Of a DNA stretch of 64,000 nucleotides, positions 45,559-54,615 are shown one piece after another. Each line of letters begins with the position of its first letter. Positions within the stretch are counted from its first letter, which is position 1. The DNA comes from Algoriphagus marincola DSM 16067 (GTDB taxonomy: Bacteria > Bacteroidota > Bacteroidia > Cytophagales > Cyclobacteriaceae): positions 54,607 to 118,606 of the forward strand of contig NZ_AUBU01000015.1 in NCBI RefSeq assembly GCF_000429405.1. The letters are read 5' to 3'. The notes below the pieces were generated by a model. It was not told where the DNA came from. It did not search any database and was given only the letters and a program-made list of their open reading frames with translations. The position numbers and the translations under genes were made by a program.

Positions 45559-46108
45559 TATATATTTTTATACAAGTACAGCTTATCTTAACGTCAACGG
45601 AAACTATTGTCACTAGCGCTCGAAGAATATTTGGTTACGTGTAGAATTCCGAAGAATCAAAATTTTTAAATCTCAATTAATGTTTTGAAAGGCCTCTAGC
45701 CCACAATTTAGAATTGTGCTAGTGTTGTGACAGTAAAAAAATCTCAATAGAAGAGGACAATTTATAGCTTTAGAAGCAAATTGAAATGATCGATCTCCAC
45801 CTCTGATTATATTCAATCTAACCTACTACAAGGCCACGAAAGACGAATTAATTCGATATCAACCCTTCAATAAAAGATAAATTTTAAATTCCAAATTCTA
45901 AGAATACCAAAAAGAACCAAGCAAAAACCCCATCGATAAGCTAATGAATGATAACCTTCAAAATAGTCATTGCAAAAAGTTTCGCCAAAAATACTTCTGA
46001 AAAATCCTAATCTTAAAATTTGGAAAAAATTTAATCAATATTATAATAAAGCTAATAATAAGAATAAAGAATCAATTATGATTTTCTGAAAATTTAATCA
46101 TTATAAAA
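45559..46108. other. AT-rich intergenic region
   Basis: About 550 bases between the IS1595 remnant and the second histidine kinase. It may hold the outer end of the IS1595 element, whose terminal repeat I could not identify, and the kinase promoter. No reading frame of substance is present. Confidence 0.45.
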
Positions 46109-47683
46109 ATGAGTCCAAATAATAAACATTTATTTCTAATTTTCCTTATAGTTTTATTCACCCTTATTGCCAGAAATATATATCTACGCTATAAGCGAAA
46201 GAAAATAAAAGGAAAATTTACTAATGAAAAAGATAAAATAGAAAACTTAATAAAAAGTAGTCCAATCCCCTTATTTATTTATGATAATAAAAATGTACTC
46301 TACAAAACAAATGAAAAAGGGAGAATTTTAAAAGCAAAATTAAACAACTTAGTTTGGGACCAGCTTAATTTTGAATTAAATAAGCTACTAACCAATGGTC
46401 TAGATACGGGAGAAGCTATAGTAACTATAGAGGAAATAACAATAAATTTAAATTTAACCTCTATAGGTAAAAGCAATAAGCTTATATGGGTTCAAGATCT
46501 TTCGCAACTAATATCACAACAAAAAAAGGAAAAGGAACTGCACGAATTACTAGATCAGAGTTATGAGATTGCTAAATTAGGCACTTATGAATATCAATTA
46601 ATAAATGGGAAAGATATAGAAATGCAATCCATATCTAAATTGACACTTGAAATACTAGGATTAAGTGAAGAAGATGAAAGCTTTGATTTTAACGTAGAAA
46701 ATATATTTGATAAGACAAACCTTAAAATATTTCAAAACTTAATTTATACACATCTAAATTGTGATACATATTTTAACCAAGAATTTAAAATTAAAAACTT
46801 GAATAAAGAAAGTAAATGGATCAGAGTAATTGGAAAGGTTCAAGGAGATTTACAAAACAAGGTAAAAGTAAAAGGAATAATTCAAGACCTTACTTTAGAA
46901 AAAAAATTAATGAACACCTTGATCTCAGGACTAGAAAAAGAGAAGGAAATTAATAAAATGAAAACCAATTTGGTTTCTATGACTTCACATGAATTTAGAA
47001 CCCCCCTTTCAATAGCAATGAGTTCATTAGATCTTTTAACAAGCTATCTCCCTTATATTGAAAACGAAAATATCAGATCTGCTTATAATTCTCACACAAA
47101 AAGGATTAATCAACAAATAAAACGATTAGTATTTTTACTTGATGATATTTTAATATTAGAAAGAACATCATTTACAGATATTAAGTTAAAAATAGAATTA
47201 ATAAATCTAAATGAATTATTTGAGGAATTAAAAAATGAAATTAGTCCTATTTTAGGTATAGAACAAAAAATCATAATAAAAAATATTGGTATTGAAAAAC
47301 CTATACAAGGAGACAAGGTTTTAGTCCATCATTTATTCCATAATTTATTAAATAATGCAGTAAAATATTCAAATAAAGACATAATTGTAACATTGATGTT
47401 TTCAAATAAAATATCAGTAAGTATTAAAGACTTTGGTTTAGGAATTTCAGAAAAAGACAAAGGGAAAATTTTTGACTTTTTTTATAGAGGACAAAATACA
47501 TCAGAAGTTAAAGGCACCGGGCTAGGTTTAGTATTAGTGAAGGAAATTATAAAGAAACTCAATTACAAATTGAGCTTTGAATCTAAGTTGAACGAGGGCT
47601 CAAATTTTAAAGTATTTATCCCTAACAATCATACCATTAATCAAAATAATATTCAATATATGAGAATCCCCCAAAAAACGTAG
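46109..47683 (+). CDS. Membrane sensor histidine kinase with PAS domain
   Basis: 524 aa. One membrane helix at about residues 6-25 is followed by a basic stretch (RYKRKKIKGK), one or two PAS-like regions (about 45-130 and 150-265), the HisKA helix with VSMTSHEFRTPLS (His about 293), and the ATPase domain with N box LLNNAVKYS, G1 DFGLGISEKD and G2 GTGLGLVLVKEI. There is no extracytoplasmic sensor domain of note, so sensing is probably through the PAS region. It has no adjacent cognate receiver; the closest is the LytTR regulator 1.3 kb downstream. Strongly AT-rich. Confidence 0.9.
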   Translation: MSPNNKHLFLIFLIVLFTLIARNIYLRYKRKKIKGKFTNEKDKIENLIKSSPIPLFIYDNKNVLYKTNEKGRILKAKLNNLVWDQLNFELNKLLTNGLDTGEAIVTIEEITINLNLTSIGKSNKLIWVQDLSQLISQQKKEKELHELLDQSYEIAKLGTYEYQLINGKDIEMQSISKLTLEILGLSEEDESFDFNVENIFDKTNLKIFQNLIYTHLNCDTYFNQEFKIKNLNKESKWIRVIGKVQGDLQNKVKVKGIIQDLTLEKKLMNTLISGLEKEKEINKMKTNLVSMTSHEFRTPLSIAMSSLDLLTSYLPYIENENIRSAYNSHTKRINQQIKRLVFLLDDILILERTSFTDIKLKIELINLNELFEELKNEISPILGIEQKIIIKNIGIEKPIQGDKVLVHHLFHNLLNNAVKYSNKDIIVTLMFSNKISVSIKDFGLGISEKDKGKIFDFFYRGQNTSEVKGTGLGLVLVKEIIKKLNYKLSFESKLNEGSNFKVFIPNNHTINQNNIQYMRIPQKT

Positions 47684-49017
47684 GTAAATTAAGACAAAAA
47701 TCAATTCATGATTATTTTTTAATAAAGAGAAAAAGGAAAAGTACATGCAAAATAAAATAGATGAATTAAATATATTCAACGAACGTTAACAACTAACTTA
47801 ATTGCCACCAATAGACAAATTAAAAATTAAGTAAAAGTAAACAAGAATATGTCAATAGTGCAGTAAAGCAATAAGAAAAGCAGTGAAAGAAATATGCTGC
47901 AGATAAGAAAAAAACCATATATTAAAAAACCATTGGTCATCTCAAATAAGAAAATGATTGTTTCTAAGGTATAGAATACTAAAACCTTTAACAAAAAAAC
48001 AAGGGAGCCGAATACAAAAGGCTAAGACCTGACTAAGGCACCTAAATAAACCAACATCCTAAATATCATACTATATTGAATTCATTACCAAGCAAAGCGG
48101 CAACTGAATTAAAGCCTAGAAATATTCAAGTGTATGAAGAAGTGTTACTCAAAGAATAAATCATAAGACCAAACAGAATACGCAAGAAAAAGATTAATGA
48201 AGAACATTACATAATCCACAAAACCTGGGAGACTTTTATACTACTATTAAATAGGATAAAAAAACAAAAAAACCCAGAAAACACTTCTCGAAGAAATAAA
48301 ATCCAAAAATAATAAAAAATGCTAAACTAAAAGAGAACTTAAAATTAATCACACACAATCAGGCCTGAAACATAAAAGAACACAAATATTTCAAGAGTAA
48401 ATAATTTATATAAAAAACCAAAACAGATATTTGCAACAACTTTATTTTTAGCTAGTTTAGCTCATAAATCATGGATAAAAAAGTTGTAGAGAGGTACTAG
48501 AAGAGGATATAACACAATATGTTGAATCATTAGATCATAAAGGAATCAGGTAAGCCAAATTACATCAAAAGTATTTTAATCAAGAGATAATAAAATTAAA
48601 TCCGCCTCAATATCAATGTAAAAAAAGAAATTTAAAAAAACACATTGATTCAACAGTTTTGATAAGCATACAGAAATGAAAAGAATCAAAACCATCAATC
48701 ACAGATTGAATAGGCCCATATCAGAAAGTAGAAGCTTGGACTATTAAAAATTCAGGAAAAGAAACATCACCTAAAAAGACAAATTACAAAACTTATATCC
48801 CCTGTTCCAAAAGGTATTATCGGAAAAAGGTTATAATATTCTTATTTATTCTTAGAGAGAAAAAAATCATGTAGATGCAAAGGAAAACCAATCTAGCACG
48901 AATTTCTAGAGACATTAAAATAATATAGATTTAGGTAATAGAATTAAAAAGAAATTGAAAAAAATAAAAATTATTTGAATTTTATCACCATATTTGAATA
49001 AAGTAAAATATTTAGAA
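47684..49017. other. 1.3-kb A-rich region without a gene
   Basis: The forward strand is very rich in A and both strands are full of stop codons. I found no reading frame, tRNA, repeat array or clear hairpin. Some stretches (for example around 48061-48200 and 48470-48600) have a slightly more gene-like base pattern and could be remains of a decayed gene, but I cannot read a protein from them. Confidence 0.5.
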
Positions 49018-49737
49018 ATGGATGTATATACAACTCCCAAAATTTACATACTAGAAGATGAACAGGAATTAGCTGAAAACATTAAAGATATAATACTTAC
49101 AGAGGATTATGAGGTGGTGGGGATGCAATCAGATGGAGGCAAAGCAATATTAGAAATTATTGAAAATAAACCTGATTTAGTACTTATCGATGTAAAGCTA
49201 GCTGGAAAGAAAAATGGAATACAAGTAGGTACAGAAATCAAGAGAAAGCTAAAAACAAAAATAATTTATATTACAGCATTTTCAGATGAGGAAATTTTAA
49301 ACGAAATCGCATTAACAAACTTTGATTCTTACATATTAAAACCATTTAGTAAACAAACATTAATATCAAATATAAAATTAAGTCTAATTAAAACTGAAAA
49401 CGATTTAAAATCACCGTCACATATAAAAATAAGGGATAAAGGAATGATAATCCCTATAAATGAAGAAGAAATAATTTTTGCCAAAGCGGAAGGATTATAC
49501 ACTAGGATTTATACTTCAACAAAGTTTTATATGTTAAGGGAAATACTTAAGGAAGTTGAAGAAAAATTAGATCCAAATGATTTTTTAAGGGTACATAAAT
49601 CCTATTTAGTAAATGTTAATCAAATAGTAGCATATAACTCCAAAGAAATAAAAATTTCAAATTACTCAATTCCATTAAGGAGAGGCTTTATCAAAGTACT
49701 AGAAGAAAGACTATTATCAAAACAAAAAGAACTTTAA
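49018..49737 (+). CDS. LytTR-type response regulator
   Basis: 239 aa from the ATG at 49018; an in-frame TTG at 48994 is open but less likely. The receiver domain (about residues 6-125) has the ILEDEQE acidic pair, the phospho-acceptor Asp in DLVLIDVKLAGKKNG and the Lys in YILKPFSK. The LytTR DNA-binding domain (about 140-235) has EIIFAKAEGLYTRIYTSTKF and FLRVHKSYLVNVNQI. Such proteins bind direct repeats in promoters. It is convergent with the YdcF-like gene (21-base overlap), the last gene of the motor-usher cluster. The kinase at 46109 is its closest candidate partner. Confidence 0.92.
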   Translation: MDVYTTPKIYILEDEQELAENIKDIILTEDYEVVGMQSDGGKAILEIIENKPDLVLIDVKLAGKKNGIQVGTEIKRKLKTKIIYITAFSDEEILNEIALTNFDSYILKPFSKQTLISNIKLSLIKTENDLKSPSHIKIRDKGMIIPINEEEIIFAKAEGLYTRIYTSTKFYMLREILKEVEEKLDPNDFLRVHKSYLVNVNQIVAYNSKEIKISNYSIPLRRGFIKVLEERLLSKQKEL

Positions 49738-50544
49738 AATATCTGCAAATTTTTTTGAAGAGCCATTAGATATTCTAAATTTCAATAACTCAGATTTAAA
49801 TAAAAATTCAAGGTTTATCATTAAATAGCCGAAAACCTCTTTAAGATATTCACTGAAAACAAACATCAAGCGAGGATTAGGAAAGATTAACCAAGATATA
49901 GAAGGAGAAAATTCTATATTATAGAAGTGGGCAGGAGCACCTAAAATAGTATAATTTTCTTTTTTAAACAATTTAATAGCACGTCTTAAATGAAGAGCTT
50001 TAGTAACAATAATTATAGGTACATCAGGATTACCGAATTTATCATAATATTCTTCAGCTTCTTGAGCTGTAGTTCTTGGAACGGACAAAGTTCTGATAAA
50101 ATTTGGCGGAATACCCATTGTTGACGCAACTGAATGCTGCAATTCCGCTTGAGAATAATGATTAATTTTCAATTTTTCACCACTCATAATTAAAAGAGCT
50201 TTAGGGTTTTCTTTGAACAATCGAACACCTTCAAAAACTCTCCTAAGGGAGGTATCTGTTAATTGTTGTCCTGGAAACAGACTATCAATTGGTATATGAC
50301 CACCACCTAAGACAATAATATGATAAAACCCATTACCGGAAAATTTTTTTAAGTTTCCATATTGAGATTCAAGTTTTTTAATTAGATAAAAGGGAATAAA
50401 ATTAAATAAAATAGGCAATAATAAAAGCATTAATAGCCCTAAAAAATAATTAAAATAAAAAAAATTAAGAATCAATAATATATAAATCCAATTTAATGGA
50501 GATAAAATATACCTAGTAATAAATTTTCGAATTAAATAAAGCAT
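49717..50544 (-). CDS. YdcF/SanA family (DUF218) membrane protein
   Basis: 275 aa. Two N-terminal hydrophobic segments (about residues 10-50) anchor a DUF218 domain: IIVLGGGHIPID near 84, LLIMSGEKLKI near 118, VPRTTAQEAEEYYDKFG near 155 and VTKALHLRRAIKLFKKEN near 180, with the typical ELYC/SanA/YdcF Rossmann-like pattern. Relatives act in envelope or peptidoglycan-precursor homeostasis; the reaction is not fixed. It lies 84 bases downstream of motB on the same strand and may belong to that operon or be independent. Confidence 0.85.
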   Translation of the reverse strand: MLYLIRKFITRYILSPLNWIYILLILNFFYFNYFLGLLMLLLLPILFNFIPFYLIKKLESQYGNLKKFSGNGFYHIIVLGGGHIPIDSLFPGQQLTDTSLRRVFEGVRLFKENPKALLIMSGEKLKINHYSQAELQHSVASTMGIPPNFIRTLSVPRTTAQEAEEYYDKFGNPDVPIIIVTKALHLRRAIKLFKKENYTILGAPAHFYNIEFSPSISWLIFPNPRLMFVFSEYLKEVFGYLMINLEFLFKSELLKFRISNGSSKKFADILKFFLF

Positions 50545-50628
50545 AATTTTAACGAGAAATAAAACTAATGAACACTAAATATAAATTTTAAAAAAAAGTG
50601 GTACTAATCAATGCAGGTAGGTGAAGCT

Positions 50629-51321
50629 TTATTCAAAATAAAGCCTAATAACAATTCGTCGATTAAAATCCTGATTATTCATAATTAACTTCCCAAATTC
50701 ATCAATTTCTTGATATAAGGGCTGACTATCCGCATATCCCGAAGCCTTTAACTTTTGAGAGGAAATTCCCGACTTCAAAAAGAATTTAACGACGCCAGAG
50801 GCACGCGATGCTGAGAGTTCCCAATTACTAGGAAATTGAAGAGTTTCAATTGGAGTAGAATCTGTATGGCCTTCAACATCTATTTTATAATCTTGCCTTT
50901 CCCAATTAGCTAACTTAGAGATAATATCATGAATAATATTTTTACCTTCAGGTAGTAGAATAGAACTCCCTTGATTATAAAATATACTCCCTGAAAAATT
51001 CATCCTAATTTCATACTCACCAGTTTCAAAAAACAAATTACCTCTTTCTATTTCTTTTTCAAATTTAGCCCGAAGTTCTTCATTAAGATCAAGAATGCTC
51101 CATTCGACATTCAGAGGATATTCCCTATTATTTTCTAGAGGTCCATTATCATTTTTTGTATCTGATATTGAAAGAATTTCAGGATTAGATAATAATATCA
51201 TAGCACAGAGCAAAACAGTAACTACATCCAAATAGGTAATTTGCCAAATATAATTAATCTCTGAATCATCATTGAAAGAAAATTTTTCAGAAAACTTATT
51301 AGGATCAAGATTTTTCATCAT
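50629..51321 (-). CDS. motB: MotB-like stator protein with OmpA-type peptidoglycan-binding domain
   Basis: 231 aa from the ATG at 51321; longer frames upstream would overlap motA. A single membrane helix (about residues 25-45) contains the ion-binding Asp in ITYLDVVTVLLCAMIL at residue 32, in the MotB context W-x-I-T-Y-x-D. The periplasmic part has a short plug-like linker and a C-terminal OmpA/MotB domain (about 125-230) with VEGHTDSTPI, NWELSASRASGVVKFF and NRRIVIRLYF, which should hold peptidoglycan. It pairs with MotA, whose stop lies 4 bases upstream of this start. The Asp and the helix context distinguish it from a plain OmpA lipoprotein. Confidence 0.9.
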   Translation of the reverse strand: MMKNLDPNKFSEKFSFNDDSEINYIWQITYLDVVTVLLCAMILLSNPEILSISDTKNDNGPLENNREYPLNVEWSILDLNEELRAKFEKEIERGNLFFETGEYEIRMNFSGSIFYNQGSSILLPEGKNIIHDIISKLANWERQDYKIDVEGHTDSTPIETLQFPSNWELSASRASGVVKFFLKSGISSQKLKASGYADSQPLYQEIDEFGKLIMNNQDFNRRIVIRLYFE

Positions 51322-51325
51322 GAAA

Positions 51326-52096
51326 TTAAAGTTTAGCTGATAAATAATCTTTAATATACAAAGGAGATTTATTCTCAAGAATTAGTATAACACCTTCTAA
51401 AAACATATTATTATTAAAATTAATATTAGCATAATGTTGATTAATCCTTTTAGCAGCAGGAATCCAAATAATATGAGAGAAAAATAATCCATAAAGAGTT
51501 GTCGTCAAGGCCAACGCTAAGCCATCTCCCATCTGAATATCATTTGAAGAGTTATTAAAGAGAACCAGTAGTCCTAGGACAGTACCCATCATACCAAAAG
51601 CCGGACTACTAACAGCTAAAGTGTTAAATACATTATAAACCAAATTCGCTTTGCGTTCTAAATTTGCAACTTTAATAGCATAAAGTTCCCGAATTTCATC
51701 AGCACCATAATTAGTCTCCAAAAGACTAAACCAATATGATTCAAAATCACTTATTTTACTACTTTTCAAACTTGACCAAGTAGTTTGTTTTGATTTTTGA
51801 TAAATTTTTTGCCAAGAAACAATTTTATCAATTGATTCCATTCTCTTAGATTTAGAAAACTCATTTCTATACATCCTCGGAACTAAATAAAAAAATGAAG
51901 AGCCGATTATATCAAATGGGTAAGTAATAAATATCTGAAAGAGCGTTCCTCCTAGGATCAAGGCAATACTAGGAATATTCAATGCTAATAGATAATCAGG
52001 AAAACCTAATGATAAATACCCAAAAACAGATAATATACCTATAATAAACAGTCCAAAACTGATAAGCGCTAAAATGATACTAATAAATAATTTCAT
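51326..52096 (-). CDS. motA: MotA-like stator protein
   Basis: 256 aa, MotA/TolQ/ExbB superfamily with a MotA layout: two N-terminal helices (about residues 3-27 and 35-58), a large cytosolic loop (about 70-150, with basic and acidic residues such as KSKRMESIDKIVSWQKIYQK), and helices three and four (about 158-182 and 198-218) with SSPAFGMMGTVLGLLVLF and GLALALTTTLYGLFFSHIIW, the conserved pore motifs. In flagellar motors MotA's loop pushes on FliG; a FliG-like protein is encoded 0.5 kb upstream in the same unit. It could instead serve an Exb/Tol-type system, but the neighbouring MotB and FliG-like genes favour a motor. Confidence 0.9.
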   Translation of the reverse strand: MKLFISIILALISFGLFIIGILSVFGYLSLGFPDYLLALNIPSIALILGGTLFQIFITYPFDIIGSSFFYLVPRMYRNEFSKSKRMESIDKIVSWQKIYQKSKQTTWSSLKSSKISDFESYWFSLLETNYGADEIRELYAIKVANLERKANLVYNVFNTLAVSSPAFGMMGTVLGLLVLFNNSSNDIQMGDGLALALTTTLYGLFFSHIIWIPAAKRINQHYANINFNNNMFLEGVILILENKSPLYIKDYLSAKL

Positions 52097-52166
52097 TATT
52101 TATGATTAATAAATTAACTTTAGTGAATAAATTTATAAATTATTTGGTGAATTAATTACAAGTTAG

Positions 52167-52622
52167 TCAATCCATTGATTTTAAAATAATTCTACAGGAA
52201 TCTGCTTTTGACAGTTGATTACTCTTCTCATAGACTCCAATCAAGGCCACCATAGTCTCTTTGGTGGGAACCATTTCAATAGATTCTAATAGATTTTTCT
52301 CTGCTTCATCAAATTGCTCTTGTACAATCAATTCTTGTGACTTTACATATAAGTTAATCAAGTTATTAGCAAAAACAGTGATTTTCTCTACCTCACTTAA
52401 TTTTATTTCATCACTATCTTTAATTAACTCTAATTTCAGATCTTCTAAACTTTTTATTTGGGTTTCATCACCACTGATACTTTGATTTACTATATCTGAA
52501 CTTTTAGCTGTTTTAATTCTTAAAACAGCACTCTTACTAGTACAGGAAAATATACTACTCATAAAAATAATACAATACAGTCCTAGAATGAATCGATTAA
52601 ATATTCGAATTTTATTTTTCAT
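52167..52622 (-). CDS. Lipoprotein with TPR-like C-terminus
   Basis: 151 aa from the ATG at 52622, chosen because the signal peptide MKNKIRIFNRFILGLYCIIF begins there. The lipobox ends SIFSCTSKS. The mature part is helical, with a Lys/Glu-rich segment and a C-terminal TPR-like pair (QFDEAEKNLLESIEMVPTKE, MVALIGVYEKSNQLSKADSC). Its start overlaps the end of the FliG-like gene by 11 bases, and motA follows 70 bases later, so it lies inside the motor operon. I know no flagellar counterpart. It could be a motor-associated periplasmic or outer-membrane factor; that is inference. Confidence 0.75.
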   Translation of the reverse strand: MKNKIRIFNRFILGLYCIIFMSSIFSCTSKSAVLRIKTAKSSDIVNQSISGDETQIKSLEDLKLELIKDSDEIKLSEVEKITVFANNLINLYVKSQELIVQEQFDEAEKNLLESIEMVPTKETMVALIGVYEKSNQLSKADSCRIILKSMD

Positions 52623-54615
52623 TTGATCTATATTTATTCTTGATAGCATTTAAAATCTTTGACAATATTTCTTTACTATTTTTGGATAGAACTGTACTTT
52701 GACGAAACGCCATTTCTTTGATAAGTTGTTGCTCCCGCTCAGGTCTTAAGGAAATAATATTCTCTATTTCTTCAGGCATCAATGGGTAAGCAATGCTGAT
52801 TTCTTCTGGTGTAAAGCTAAGTGTTGCTTCTCTTACCAGATTCTGATCCAAATCCTTCACATCACTCCAAGAGAATATCTTTCTTTTTATTATCTTATAT
52901 AAAGCTGGATCATCTCCCTCTAAAGACTTCATAATCTCATCCTGCTGATCAAACTCAAGCCTATCGATTGAATCCAACATAAATTGCACATCTTCCTTCT
53001 GATACTTTTTGTAAAATCGTAGTTCCACCAGTTTTTCTGAAATTTCATTTCCGAGTTTTTCATACTCCCAGCTATTTAAATTTTTCAAGGAAGAAACATT
53101 TTTTAAGAGCGTAACCACTCGCTCAGGTGTTACTTGCTTCAAATACCTAGCTCTATCTTCTAAAGGCATGTGATAAAGAGCAATCGCTGCTTCTTCTGAA
53201 CTCAATAAGTCCAATAGTTCAAAAAGTTCTGCTTTTTCAAGAGTTTCTAAAAGTGCCATACTATCTATACCAAGCCTAGAGGAAATAATTTCCTTCATCT
53301 TTTCAATGTAATATTTTCGCTTTTCCTGGTTAGCCTCAGGCTGAAAAGTATAGAATGATTTGAGCAGTAATTCCGTAGATTCCTTACTCAAATAGGGGAA
53401 CAGTAAGGTGTACATATTTTTTCCCATTGGCATCAAAATAGTATGAACGCGTTCGATACCTTCTTTTCCGTAGTCTTCTATCCAATGAGAAAAGACCTTT
53501 CCTATCTCCGGTGTATTTTTGACAAAGTAGTCCAAAAATTGATCATTAGAATCTTTAACTCCCTCACTAGCTACCTCCACTGAACTAGAGATAGGCATAG
53601 GCACGTCTTCCTCTTCTTCAGTAGAATCAGGTAATTTGGAGGAGTTTTCAATTTGAATTTTCTTATTCTCTTTATTTGCCCGACTATTCTTTCTCTTGGA
53701 TAAGTATATCAACAATAGTATTAAAGAAAGAATGGCTAAGGCCATTAAAAAATATTCTAATAATCGGAGATTATCAGTATCATTTGAATTAGATGAGGAA
53801 TTTGTTTCCTCTTTCGTTAAGCTTTCTTGATTATTGACTCTTTCCAAAGAATCTAAAATCAAAGAGTCTGCTTCTGCTGGGAATAGGTTGTATAGAGGAA
53901 GGCGCTCAAATGTAATTTCATGGGATTCAAAAGCATAAAGCTTTAAAGAGTAAAAGGTGATTTTATAAAGCAACTCCTCTATACTTTCGCTAACCTCATC
54001 ATCTAGGACAAAATGCACTTGAAGATTTCCAACCAATATGGGGGGGCTCATATCTTCTGGTAAAAACAAAGAGTTATCACCTCTATTGTTAAGTGCTACC
54101 TCTCTTGATCTTTCCGATTCATTTTCCAACAGGGAAAAATCTTCTTCAGATGAATTAACGGAGTTTGAATCTGCCCAAAAATCAGGTAATACGGGTAAAA
54201 CATCCAATGGTTGATAAAACCGGTTTTCTCTTGGTTGCTCGTCATCAATCTCAGATTCTACATCTTCGACCGGAACCTGACCAATACTATCAATTCCAGC
54301 TTCATATTTAATAGAAAGAAAAAACCTATCTGAATCTACGAAAGGTGAAAGGTTCTTAATTAAATATGCTTCTAATTCCATTTCCAGAAGAAATTCATCA
54401 AAGAATGGTAAAGACCTATTCGGTATGAAAGGTAATCCCAACCAATCCATAGAACTTGGTTCTAATGAACTATGGTCTAATGAACTTTGGGGTAATTCTT
54501 GATCCTGACCTTTGGAGTCTATAGGAAAAAAAATCACTAAGTGAAATACACCCAATAGAAAGATTATAGTTTTAAACGAAATCCTTCTTGCAAATTGATC
54601 TCCGAATTTTTTCAA
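52612..54615 (-). CDS. Putative FliF-FliG fusion: MS-ring domain, membrane helix and switch-protein region
   Basis: 667 aa. A signal or anchor helix (13-31) precedes a periplasmic part. LEAYLIKNLSPFVDSDRFFL (82-101) and, after a Ser/Glu-rich insertion, VGNLQVHFVLDDEVSESIEE (195-214) with HEITFERLPL resemble the two halves of the FliF ring-building motif 3 around its beta-collar. A helix (287-305, FLMALAILSLILLLIYLSKR) matches FliF TM2. The cytosolic part is FliG-like: N domain about 357-450, middle domain 462-535 (KAELFELLDLLSSEEAAIAL; EHPQ not conserved) and C domain 543-655 (MLDSIDRLEFDQQDEIMKSL, EGDDPALYKIIKRKIFSWSD). It overlaps the usher gene by 4 bases. Confidence 0.75.
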   Translation of the reverse strand: MKKFGDQFARRISFKTIIFLLGVFHLVIFFPIDSKGQDQELPQSSLDHSSLEPSSMDWLGLPFIPNRSLPFFDEFLLEMELEAYLIKNLSPFVDSDRFFLSIKYEAGIDSIGQVPVEDVESEIDDEQPRENRFYQPLDVLPVLPDFWADSNSVNSSEEDFSLLENESERSREVALNNRGDNSLFLPEDMSPPILVGNLQVHFVLDDEVSESIEELLYKITFYSLKLYAFESHEITFERLPLYNLFPAEADSLILDSLERVNNQESLTKEETNSSSNSNDTDNLRLLEYFLMALAILSLILLLIYLSKRKNSRANKENKKIQIENSSKLPDSTEEEEDVPMPISSSVEVASEGVKDSNDQFLDYFVKNTPEIGKVFSHWIEDYGKEGIERVHTILMPMGKNMYTLLFPYLSKESTELLLKSFYTFQPEANQEKRKYYIEKMKEIISSRLGIDSMALLETLEKAELFELLDLLSSEEAAIALYHMPLEDRARYLKQVTPERVVTLLKNVSSLKNLNSWEYEKLGNEISEKLVELRFYKKYQKEDVQFMLDSIDRLEFDQQDEIMKSLEGDDPALYKIIKRKIFSWSDVKDLDQNLVREATLSFTPEEISIAYPLMPEEIENIISLRPEREQQLIKEMAFRQSTVLSKNSKEILSKILNAIKNKYRSNEK

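Noticed and set aside
34347..49017. CRISPR array or phage
   Set aside because: No regularly spaced repeats, integrase, capsid, tail or terminase genes are visible in the accessory island.
50629..52096. ZorAB-type anti-phage system (Zorya)
   Set aside because: MotA/MotB-like proteins also occur in Zorya, but no ZorC, ZorD or ZorE helicase or nuclease is nearby and ZorA's long cytosolic tail is missing. A FliG-like neighbour fits a motor better.
50629..52096. ExbB/ExbD or GldL/GldM pair
   Set aside because: The membrane helix Asp context and OmpA-type peptidoglycan domain match MotB, not ExbD, and the proteins lack the GldM domain layout.
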